In this document: in pieces, positions 49,823 to 60,410 of the stretch
How positions within the stretch are numbered: the first letter of the stretch is position 1
How the letters are laid out: every line of letters begins with the position of its first letter
Assembly (NCBI RefSeq): GCF_015832195.1
Contig: NC_052032.1
Location: 5,710,618-5,774,617, forward strand
Length of the DNA: 64,000 nt
Direction: 5' to 3'
From: Motacilla alba alba
Lineage: Eukaryota > Chordata > Aves > Passeriformes > Motacillidae
The notes under the pieces: model-generated
What the model was told of the DNA's origin: nothing
Database searches by the model: none
What the model saw: the letters and a program-made list of their open reading frames with translations, nothing else
Translations under genes and position numbers: made by a program

Positions 49823-52800
49823 CTGCAGAGAGTGAGAAAGAAAGTGAGTTTGAAGCTTTTAAATGAGGCCACAAAGGAGCTGTGGCCTCCCCAGGGAAGT
49901 TTTTCCCACCAGAAGGTGTGTCCTTTAGTATTGCTTCATGGGCTGTTCCTGACTGATCTTGGAGCAGTAATAACTGTTGCAGTGGTTTCTGCTTTGACTT
50001 ACAAGTTTCAACAAGAATTGGGAAAATAGATGAACAAGAGAAGCTTTTGTACACTCACTGGGGAGGTGGCAATGCCTTAAACCTCATTACCTGTTTGGAT
50101 TAGTCATGGGGTCAAGCTCAGCCAGGCTGTAACAGCCAGGCCAAGGACCCCAGACCTCAGGCTTTTACCTTCCATAACCTCTCCATCTTCATGGGAAGGA
50201 CCTCCTTACCCTACAAGCCATGAAATACCCCCTTTTCCTAGAAGAACAAACTATTTTATTCCATGCTGCTCTATGAAGTAGCAGAAGTACATACTCTTCT
50301 GTCCTGATGAAGTGCTAGGTGAGGGAGCTTGCTCTAGAGCCTATAAAATGTGCAGTTTTCTATTTAAAGTTCATGTCAAACCCAAGCAGTAACTAGGAAG
50401 AGGCAAGAGAGAGGTCAGTGTGATGTACAGACACACTGAGGTACCATGCCGTGACTGGTTTGTAATTTCCATGTACATCATGGCTCAGGGGAGTGGAAAG
50501 AAAGACAGTAGGAAACACTGAAAGCAAAACCCTCCTTCCAGTTGGATAAGCACAGTGGGAGAAAGTTAGATGTGCTTTATAGGGAATTCATCACGAGGAT
50601 GATGAAAAGCAGCAGAGACAGGATTTAGTAACTCAGCAGTGCAGGGAAAAGGCACCCAGACAGGGAAGGGGCTGGGAACTGGAGACAAATGATGCTCAGT
50701 GCACCAGAAAGAGCCAGCGTGGGGGCAGAAGGAGGGCAGCCCTGAAGCAATGAGTCAAGAAAGCCACTGTCACCACAGCAAATAAAATACATTTGGACTG
50801 GCTCAAGGAAGGCATGTCAAAGCAGCTGAGGTGAGGTGCAGAGCTGGGATGTGCGGGGGTCTGTGCTCTGCCATGCCAGGATGGTATGGGGGGGATACCA
50901 GCTCAGCCTCCTTGCAACACCCAGCTGCAGCAGGACTTACCTGCTCCCCTCTGCTGCTTCCACAGCACTGCACCAGAATTTGGGCAGGGTCCCAAGGAAA
51001 GCTTGTGCTGAGGTCCTTAGATTTTTATACAGCTTCAGCCCTTACTGGAGATCTTTGCAAACACCCAGCCGAGGAGCTCTGTGTTTCAGAGGGCACCAGG
51101 TGGACTCTGCTCCACCCTGGTGCCAGGCAGGCAGCCAATGACCAGCAGAAGTCACTGGCTCCAGGGCAGCCTCTCCTCTCCTCTCCTCTCCTCTCCTCTC
51201 CTCTCCTCTCCTCTCCTCTCCTCTCCTCTCCTCTCCTCTCCTCTCCTCTCCTCTCCTCTCCTCTCCTCTCCTCTCCTCTCCTCTCCTCTCCTCTCCTCTC
51301 CTCTCCTCTCCTCTCCTCTCCTCTCCCCTCCCTCAGCTTTGCTCTTTCTGCACAAGTTCATGGCTGTTACAGTCACAAGACCAAGTGCCTGAGCTGATTT
51401 GGATGGGAGCAGAAGGATTTATGGTTTGAGAGGTAAAAGATAGCTGGAGGTAAAATATTAACAGCTCCGGTGCTGTTCTTGCAAGGTGGGGCTGCTGCAG
51501 GCCACAGGTCAGAGAATTTAACAGATGACCAAGTGTGATGGGGATCAGTGGGAAGAAAGTGCCTCAAGCCTTGAAATTCCCAGTTCTGAGGAAAAGCCTT
51601 GTCTGCTTTAGGAACAGAAATAACAAATACCTTTTTCTGATATCCCCTCCATCCCATGCTATCCCAGCCTGTGTGTGGTGCTGCCATGGGGAGCAACACA
51701 GGCTCAGGACCACGCAGCCCTCAAATCTGTTTCAGCCTGTTCTGTCCCCAGACAGAAGGTGCAGTTTGCCTGGCAGCCACACAGGAGAGCTGGGTGCCAG
51801 CGCAGAAGATTTGGCATCCATGATCTTCCACCACTGACTCTCTGCTGTGTGTGACTGCCCTGCTCTGCATGTTGGGATCTCTGACTGGGATGCTGATATT
51901 TTCCAAGTACTTTGCAAGCCAAGAAGCCATCAGACGAAGCAACCCCACAAACAAGGAGCCTTCTGCTCTGTGAAGGATATCCCCTTACTTATGAGGATCC
52001 TTTAAAATGCTCCCTGGAAATAAGCAGGTACAGAGGAAGTCACACCAGTGTGGCTTTTCCTGATGTGCTCTGTCTGCTCTTGCTGACAAGCTGAGCTGCC
52101 CTGGGCAGCTCAGGAACACTGCCAGGACCAGTGCCACTGGGCATTCCATACCTCTCTGGAGCACGAGCTATGTCCAGCACTGCTGTTCCTCTCCAGCAAG
52201 AAGTGGCGCAGGGACGGTCCCGCTCTCCTGAGCATGCCACGGCTCCTGCTCCCTCACTCCTGCAGGCACACACCTGCAATTCCCAGACAAAGGACAGGGC
52301 TGAGACAATTGCTCCAGGGTTAAAGGACACTTGTACCTGGGATCAGGCAGGCCCAGACCCAAAGCAGAGGTTGTTCTGCCACAGAGAGCTGCTTTGTGTG
52401 TCATCACTGCAATGTCCAACAGTGCTGGGGCTGTACTTTGTGCCCATGACACACAGGATCAGGTTCACAAGGGCAACCACCACTTCTGCCTCCTCTCTCT
52501 CAGTCCAGGCTTCCCCTGCTCTCTGCACCGATGGGAGTGGTATGGACACCACTGAGAGGGCATCCTCTGGGAGAGGGCTCCCCATCCAGTGTCACTGAGC
52601 CCAGGTAACTCTTGCCTCTGCCCCTTCTCCCTCGCAACACTTTCACCTTCCTGGCCCATACAGATAATCTCTGGCCTCTCAGCTGCTGCAGCTCTGGTTT
52701 AGTTACAAGTTTTATTACAATTAACAGGAATAAAACACCTTCTATCTCTAAAGTGATTTTGGTGATTATCTTTCCTTCAAGACCCCAAACAAACTGATTT

Positions 52801-53761
52801 CTGTGTTTAAAATGCAGCCTGTTATTTCACCTCAGGTTCCTTCAACTATTCTACAGCATTACTTAAACATGCAGTATTTAGGCTAAAATAAGTGAATGTT
52901 TTGTCAGGTACTTAAAATAAAAGTAATGAGGCTGGAGGATGTATGCACCTTTATTATGACCAGCCATGAATTAATTTACCCATCCGCCAAAAAATTAATT
53001 AAAACAGATTTAAAGCTGACCAGCCCATAGGTAAGCACTCAATACTCCTAAGGGCACTTTCCATCTTTACATGCAGGATGCGAGTCCCCAGTGTCTGCAT
53101 TTTTTGTTATTTCTAAAAAAGTGTGAAGCAGCTGCCAGCTGAGACCAGAGGGGTTTTACATCTGTTCGCCAAGCGGGAAAAAATAGTACAATTTATGGAA
53201 AAATTGGAAGCCAGAGCATCATATTGCTGATGACTGTAAAATCTCCACCTTGTGCTTGCATGACACTGAGATGTGGGGGGACAATGCTTTGGGGTGCAGG
53301 GCAAAGGAGTCCTGCAATGAGGACACCTACCCTGCAGGGGACAGGATCAAAGTGTGGCGGTAAAAAAGGCTTTATCAGATGGCAGCAAACTCCAGAGCTG
53401 TGTAAGAGCTGTGCACTGGACTGAGGGCAGCACCCGGGAGCAGCCGACCGGGGCACCGCTGACTCTGGAAGGGTGAACTGGGCTGAGCAGAGCATTTGGG
53501 AGGTGACAGCCGGGAAGGTCACCTCAGGGACTGGTCACTCGCCACCTCCAGCCCGCGGGTCTCTGCTGTCTCCTCCATCCCACTGCTCCTCGATTCCCCC
53601 CTTGGCAGCTCGGGGGGTGCACCCGGGAGGCTTTGGGGACACGGCTGTCCCTGGATGTGCCCCAAGAGGAGCGCAGGACCAGGGCGAGTGCAGCGCCAGC
53701 AGGAGCTGACACTGGGGACAAAGCAGCTGCCAGAGGGACAGCGGGGACAAAAACGACTTAC
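49823..53761 (-). other. KYAT1: KYAT1 5' (non-coding) intron
   Basis: The interval lies between the acceptor CTGCAG at 49823 and a candidate donor at 53761. It contains the (CTCTC)n tract and otherwise no recognised gene. AT-rich sequence at about 52700-53010 has no long open frames. Confidence 0.5.
51171..51326 (+). repeat. (CTCTC)n pentanucleotide microsatellite
   Basis: About 31 uninterrupted copies of a pyrimidine pentamer (CTCTC, equivalently TCCTC), followed by CCCTCCCTC to about 51335. It is a perfect homopyrimidine/homopurine mirror tract. Open frames reading LLSSP or RGEER through it are artefacts. Confidence 0.95.
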
Positions 53762-53990
53762 ATCGAGCTGGGCCGCGCTGCTTCACGCTGCAAAGGCTGC
53801 CCAGGCTGCCCTGGCACACATTCTGCTTCTCCGGGGCCCGAAAGGCTTCATCTGCGGCTGGCACTTCCTGGGAGGAGCCGCAGCGGCCGCAGGAAGGCGG
53901 GAGTGGAGCCGCGGCCCTGGCGGGGAAAGCGTTCGGGAACCGGCTCTGAGGGCTTCGGCTGCCTGGGAAAATCCCCCAGCTTGTTGTTCA
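53762..53990 (-). other. KYAT1: Candidate KYAT1 non-coding exon 1 and GC-rich promoter
   Basis: A GC-rich block at about 53400-53990 contains ETS-like (ACTTCCTG) and GC motifs, and on the minus strand a strong donor GAT|GTAAGTC after 53762. It is a suitable first exon to splice to the acceptor at 49823. Joined that way, no start codon precedes the KYAT1 ATG in frame without an intervening TGA. The exon is inferred without transcript evidence, and its 5' end is not defined. Confidence 0.4.
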
Positions 53991-55550
53991 GGTGGAAGCT
54001 CATGCTGGCATAACCATAGCGGCATATTTTTTTTTTTGTGGTTTGGCTGTAAATACTTTAGCGTGGCAACGGCGGGGGATTTCCCTTTGAGTGAAGCCTT
54101 CGGTCATTTTGAAAAATGAATTTCTAAGTCAAAAATCCTCTCAAAAATTTCATCCTGCAGGCTTAATATTATTCGAGAAGGGAAGGCATAAGTGTAAGGT
54201 CCTGCCACGACGCAGCCTAGAGCAGATCCTGCGGCATTGCCCTGTGGCTGAGGGATAGCAGCGATTTCAGTGAGCTCTCCGGAGCTGAGCTCTCCTCAGG
54301 GCTCGAGAGCTGACAGCTGCTGCGCTGAGGTGTGGAGAGAAAACTGCCCTCTTCCTCTAGTGACAAGGCTTGACCTGCACCCGTGAGTCAGGTCCTGTAA
54401 GTCTCCTGAATAATTTCTGTCGCCCTTTCGCAGCAGGAAAAAATGAGCCATGGGGAAAGGAAGCGGCTGCATCCGCTGTGCCAAAGGTTCCCCGTCCCAA
54501 GGCGACAGCCCTCAGGCATCCCTGAGGTGATTCAGCAGGAGGGAATGTTTGCAGAGAGAGGAAAACTCTGTTTTCTATTTCAGTTTAACTCAAGCACTGA
54601 AACAAACAGATGGAAGGAAAATTTGGTTCTGTAAGAATGTTCATGTACCATCCGGAGCCTTCAAATGGCTCAGTGGCATTTTTTCCTGTTCTTTCTTTGT
54701 CCTGTCCTCCACCAGCCTTGTCCCTTCCCTGGTTGTTGTTTGTCCCTGAACTGAGCTTGTTTGTTTAGATATATTAGCAAAAAGCCAATTTTGCAGAAAA
54801 GTGGCCAATTTTCTGTCAGGCCCGTGAGTTGAACTGGTTCAGGGTGGATATGAGGGCAAAAGGTCCTGCAAGGAAAAAGAGATGAGGGCAGGGAGGAGTA
54901 GGGAGAAAAAGGGATTGACAGAAGCCCCCAGCTTCTCTGTCAGGATTTAGACATTATATTGGTCCAACAGTATAATGAAACTTCACATTAATGCCCTCTT
55001 GAAATTCAGCAGAAATTTCTGGGTGAGGTCAGTGATGTAAAGGACACATCTGATCTTGTAGTTTTTACTGTAAAACTCAAGGAAAGTTACAACCTTGGTT
55101 TTCTTCAGGTAATTTTAATTTAACAAATGCATTGGGACATGAACAATTCTTAACTAGCACTGAGTTTAAAAAAAATTTAAAAAAAGAAAAGAAAAGCTAT
55201 TGCACTGGGCTGGTAAGAGTCTACAGCCCTACAGATCCTGACACTGGGATCCCAGCTCCTCTGGTATAGGTCCTGTGCCTGTGGTTACAGGAAGTTGCTA
55301 AGACTTATAATATTTCTAGAAAGCCACAGATGCACTTACTTTATTGTTATACACATCACTGGTGTAGACAAGTTAAAATTGGCTGCACTTAACCACTCAG
55401 AACCGCCTGCTGTACACTAATAAAATTACAACTAATGCCTTTGAACCATCTTTTAATTTAAAAAGAAACTATGCTGCAGTGTTCTCCATTGCGTCAGACA
55501 AGTATAAAATAACTACCAGTGAATCACTTTTTTCAGGCACCACAAACTTC
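53991..55550. other. KYAT1-LRRC8A intergenic region
   Basis: No gene or clear repeat is seen. It includes an AT-rich stretch around 55080-55200. If KYAT1 instead starts at the LRRC8A CpG island, as I recall for the human locus where the two are head to head, this would be additional KYAT1 intron. Confidence 0.4.
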
Positions 55551-55559
55551 TCAGCAGCT

Positions 55560-56200
55560 GAACGCTCTCGGCTCCTTTAAGACTGGCGCCATTTTGAGCG
55601 CTGCCCGGCACCAAGATGGCGCCGCCGCCCTCACTCCCCCCCCCTTCCCGCCCTCTCCCCTGCGGAGCGCGCCCTGCACAAAGATGGCGCCGCGCCCGCC
55701 TCGCCGTGCCCGCCCCCAAGATGGCGGCGGGACGAGGCGATGGTGGCAGCGCCGGCCGGGTGAGGTCAGATCCGGGGCGGGGCCGCTGCGGGCAGGGCGG
55801 ACAAAAGGCGCCGGAGCGGCGTAAGGGAGGGTGGGCGCCGCGGGCAGGTGGGTGCGGTGGGTTCCCGGCACGGCCGCGGCGGGCAGGTGGGTGTGCCGCG
55901 CTCCCCTCACGCCACGGGCGGGCTGTGGGGACGTGTCCCCCTGTGGGGTGATGTCCCGGAGGGGATGGGGTGGGACGCCGGGTCGGGGGGGGCGCGGCTG
56001 AGGGGGCTCGGAAGCGGCGAGCAGGAAGGATTTGCTGAGTAATTGGGCAGCGATTCGGTTCCTCCGCGTCCCGCCGTCCCTGCTCTCACACCGCCCGGGG
56101 CAGGGGGGTCCTCGCCCCGTCTGTGGGGCGAGGCAGGGCCGGGCTGTGCGCAGTGTCCCCCCAGAGAGGGGAGGACGCCGCTGTTCGTTACCTGCGGACG
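55560..56200. promoter_or_regulatory. LRRC8A: CpG island with YY1-type motifs, LRRC8A promoter
   Basis: Very CpG-rich sequence with four ATGGCG-type YY1 core motifs: AAGATGGCGCC at 55613-55623 and 55681-55691, AAGATGGCGGC at 55718-55728, and one in reverse at 55585-55595. Such motifs are typical just downstream of CpG-island start sites. A donor CCGG|GTGAGG follows 55759 and could end LRRC8A exon 1. Assignment to LRRC8A rests on synteny. Confidence 0.6.
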
Positions 56201-57203
56201 GAAGCGCGGTGGGATTTATTTATATCTCCCAGAGGATGTTTCTTTCTGGGTCCGGAAAGCCGCGGTGGAGTGGCGGGGGCTGGTGCCGAGGTGTGCTGGG
56301 TGGAGGCTGGTACCCATTGCCTGGAGCGGGGAGAAGGTCAGAGAGTCCTCTCCTCCTAGTGCTGCCTTTGCGGCACTGTGGTATGGCTAAAATGCAATAG
56401 CTTTGGTTTCCAGGGTGTTGCTTCAAAATCTGTCAGCCCTGATGGTAACTTTGGGATCAAGAGGAATGAACCCTAAGACATCTTCAGCATTAGGGGTTGG
56501 ACTTTCTCCCACTGATGTCTGTTCTTTCTCATTTCTCCCTGTTGATAATACAGCGCTCTCAGATGTTCTGCAGTCCTCTCCTACATGGCTGGAGGCTTGA
56601 GAGATCCCTCTAAGGATCTGTTCCCTTGCCTGTTTTCCCATGCCCCGTGCTGACATGCAGGAAGCAAGGAAAAAAAAACCCAGCCCTGTTGTCATTTTTG
56701 TTGATGGTGCTAAACTGCTTCTACTTCAGGAAGATCTGTGTTGTGAGCAAAGGGGGCAGTTGCTTGACTCTGGAGTGGTTAGGAGTGTGATCTATGTTTT
56801 CTGATACTCTGATAGTAACATTTTAAGTGGATCAGGCTTTTCAGACTAGAAATTAGGCAGTAAAGTCATCTCTTTCCCCATCTGACAATGAGTTGTTATT
56901 CTGCCTCTACTTGTGTAGACTTAATTGTGATATTAGTATTCAGCATCTCTTTTGGCTGGGTCTGAAACACCTGCTTTTTGGTAACTTCTTTAGGAATCAC
57001 AGATGCTGGAAATTCCTTCTTGCTGAGTTTTACTTGGCTCCTAGTGTTCTTGCCATATTTCTAGGTATCAGCATGTCTCTTTCTGGCTCCCAGTGACCCT
57101 CTGAGTTGTTTGTTGCTTCTTAGATACTGTTTGCTGAGCTTTTACGTGTCCCTCTGTGAACTTGATCCCCTCTTTTTTGCTGATAATCTGTGTTTCATTT
57201 CAG

Positions 57204-57329
57204 GGAAACTGTTCCCATGGCTTGTGGGGAGTGCAGCGCTTCAGCACTCGCTCGGGATCCAGCAAGTAGGAATATCAGCCACTTCCAGCACAGAGAACTG
57301 ACGTGCAGATAGCAGAACCCTGCTGCAAG
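57204..57329 (+). other. LRRC8A: Probable LRRC8A 5' UTR exon with an upstream ORF
   Basis: A good pyrimidine-rich acceptor (TGTGTTTCATTTCAG) precedes 57204 and a consensus donor CAAG|GTGAGG follows 57329, defining a 126-base exon. It contains an ATG at 57217 opening a 31-codon frame that closes at 57310-57312 within the exon. It has no similarity to LRRC8A protein, which would start at a downstream exon (human MIPVTELRYF) outside this window. Inferred from splice signals and synteny. Confidence 0.5.
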
Positions 57330-60300
57330 GTGAGGGCTCTGGGCCAGCTCTGAGTGGTCAAGCCAAAAAAAAAACCAAAAAAAACACCCAGGGTCTTGCT
57401 TAAGCATAGATGCAAAGCACAGTGCATGAGATAATTGATGTTGAGGAAAGGTGGTTGGTCAGACAGTGGTGGGGAGAGTGGTGGTATTTAATTGTGGTAG
57501 CATTAATTAAATTCTAGGAGCCCTTAGCCAGCTTGGAGATGACAAAGAAACTGAGCCTTGTAAAAAGTAGAATATAACAGTATATAGTCATTCATTAAAT
57601 GAAATCCTAGCCACACAACCTCTGACTAGTTACTGCACTGAACAGTAAATACAGAGGCTTCCCAGTACATGTTTTGGTGACTGCTGCCTGAAAGGAATGC
57701 AGCTGAGAAGTAGGAGGAGCTGTTGGTTTGGTGGGTGCCCTTCCATTTCCCTGGGCTGATGTTTGTCCTCCTGTATAGGCGTCTCCAGGCAGCTTTTCCC
57801 AGTGCACTCACCTGTCACCTGTGTGGGTGTCAGTTGGGCAATGGCAGAAACTAGGTGCAGGAATCTCCCAGCCTCCTTGGTTCACTGGGATGGTGATTAA
57901 AGGGTTTGCAGAGTTCTGTGCCCATCTTCAGGATGGGAAATTCTGTCCAGCTTGGCTGTATTCTGAGCAGGGATGTGCAGTGTGTTGATTCCAGAATAGA
58001 AGAAACCCCTGAGGCTCATCTGGTGTTCTGGCAGTTCACTGACCCTTTTCTTTTTTTAACTTTGTCGTGGCATTTGAAAACTCTTTTTATTCTTGTAGGT
58101 CAAAGACAGCATGCATAAATATTTCCTTAAAGCATGCCAGAAGCCATGTGTTGAAAGCTAATGTTGCCATGCTTGAGATGTGAATGCCTGAAGCCTTCCA
58201 GTGATGACTCTCTGAAGCTGGTTATGTTATAGTAACTGCTGCAGGCAGTCAGAGATTGTCCGTGGTTTGGGGCTCCCTGATGGTATTTAAAAAAATTAAA
58301 TAAGCATTGGAGGTCGCATGTATCAAATTATTGCTGTTTGATTAGAGCAGGCTTTTTAGAAGCCTTCATGGGTTATTTCTGAATACTGAACAAGGTTTTT
58401 GTTCAGTAGAGTACTTCAGAAGCAAGCCTTTTTGTGTTTGACTGATAACTGATATCTCAGAAAATAGAGGGGCACTATTTGGTGAGTGGTGCTGGAGAAG
58501 AGTTTATTAGGACTTCTGTGTGGGGCTCATTAAAGTGAGGAGAGGTGTGCACAGCTATTGTTTTGGTGACGGTTAAAATTCAGAGTCTTCAGCTGCAGTG
58601 TGGTGAGTCTCCCTTTATGCATTTTTACAAGTGGTTTCAAACCCAGCCTCAGTTTAGGATATGCACACTAATACTGAACAGGCATTCAGCAGTCTGCATG
58701 CTTTGGAGAGTGTCTCTTGAATGCTTCCGAGCAGCTTTTTTCAAACAGTTGATGTGGTGCATGTGTCTTGTATTGCAACTTGAAATCCAGTTCCTATAGC
58801 TGGGTTATATCTGCCCTTCCTGCTGCTGTGAAACTGCTTTTGAAACTAAAAGGTATTCAGTCCTGACCTCCTTGCTGAAGTAACAGTGCTGCCCTCACCT
58901 TGTGTACCAAACATTGTTAACATCTGCTATAAAATTTCTTGGCAATTCACAAAGCTCCTCCAGTGACTGCTGCTCATGTAGCTTCAGCCGACTTCTGTGC
59001 ACAGTAGAGATGTGTGCTGGACTAGTTAACAGGCTCTTCTTTAGAGTTGTGGTTTTATCAGGCCTTGATGATGCAGGGTGGGGTGGTCTGTTTTTTATTA
59101 ACTAATACAGTCAGAAAATGTTCTGAGCTGGAAGTCACAGTTTTGGAGCTGGTGGTCCTGAGGGCGAGCCCTGTAGGGAATGTATGAAGAGGTACTTGCT
59201 CATCTTTGTTCAGACTGGGGCAAAATATTAGTGTGCTGATAGTTGATGTCTTAATTGTGTTGCATTGCTCTTGTCTGTGTTGTCTTTCATCCTGACTGGC
59301 TCATCTCTTGGAGCTTGAAAATAGCTGTGGTAACACCCATGGATTTGTGCATGTTGTGACAGTCTGTCATCAATGAATTAAGTTATCCTTGCTTTTACTC
59401 ACTTGGAATTTAGTGTTGACTTCTTATCTGTTGTTCGTTATGCCAAAGCTCTGCTCTGTCTACCCTCCCCACTGGGAACTGAGAGCAGCTGGTTCCTCCA
59501 GCTCTCAGTGCTGGAGTTCAGTGCTGAAGAGCCCCCTCCTGCATCGGGTGAGGTGCTTGCAGCTGGTCTGGTTTTCTTGAGTAGTTACTAGCAGAATTAA
59601 TTCAATCACTTGTATCAGGCAGCACAAGGCACTGCTTCATTGTGTCCTGTTGGAGGAAGCCAGTCGTACTTTTCCAAGACAGCTTCAATGCCCTGTCCTT
59701 GAAGCATTTTTGTTATGGCAAAGAGGAAATTAATTTTGGATAGGAAGCTTGTGGCCACGTACATTCATAATTTATAAGCTGACACAGCCATTTTGCTCCG
59801 GTTTACATCAGTGTTGCGAGTCAGCTGATGGACTTACAGTCCCTGCCCCAGGTGTCAGTGATGCTGGTAACTACAGACTGCTCAGTTCTGTGCAGCTGGG
59901 GCACTGTCAGGAGGCAGAAAGTGTGGCAGGCCAAGCTAAGTCTAGCATGGGTTGTTCTGGTGGTGCAGCTGTTCTTCCCTGTACTTGTCAGGACACGCGT
60001 GGCTGTGTGATGGTAAACAGGAGCTGTTGCATTAGGCTTAAGACTGGCAGTCTTGCATCTGACAGAGTCAATTAATGGGTAGGTGTAAAGATGATAAAAT
60101 ATTACCCCTAATGTAGGTGGATTATTTCTTTTTAATGAAATTCAATAAAGACAATGTGATGCAGTGGATTCACTTCATCCTGCTGTGTCATATGGCTTGG
60201 GTGGGGCTGAACGTTTGAAAACCACCTTACCCTGCTTTGTGTTGGGTTCACTGCCTGTTCCGCCGAGAGAGGAGTGTAAGTTCTGGCAGCTGCTCCACCA

Positions 60301-60341
60301 GTCTCCCTGTCAAAATGATAAATGACCCTTTTAACGTGACA

Positions 60342-60410
60342 TGGAATCATAGAGTGGTTTAGGTTGAAAAGGACTTTAAAGATCATCTAGTGATCATGTT
60401 CATTGCTCTG
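60342..60410 (-). mobile_element. Short CR1 LINE remnant
   Basis: Read on the plus strand, GGAATCATAGAGTGGTTTAG followed by GACTTTAAAGATCATCTAGT is the reverse complement of the CR1 3' terminus. The copy is therefore in the minus orientation, only about 65 bases long and severely 5'-truncated. Confidence 0.8.

Noticed and set aside
50831..51397. 188-codon open frame with an LLSSP repeat
   Set aside because: It is a translation of the (CTCTC)n microsatellite; the repeat has no stop in any frame on either strand.
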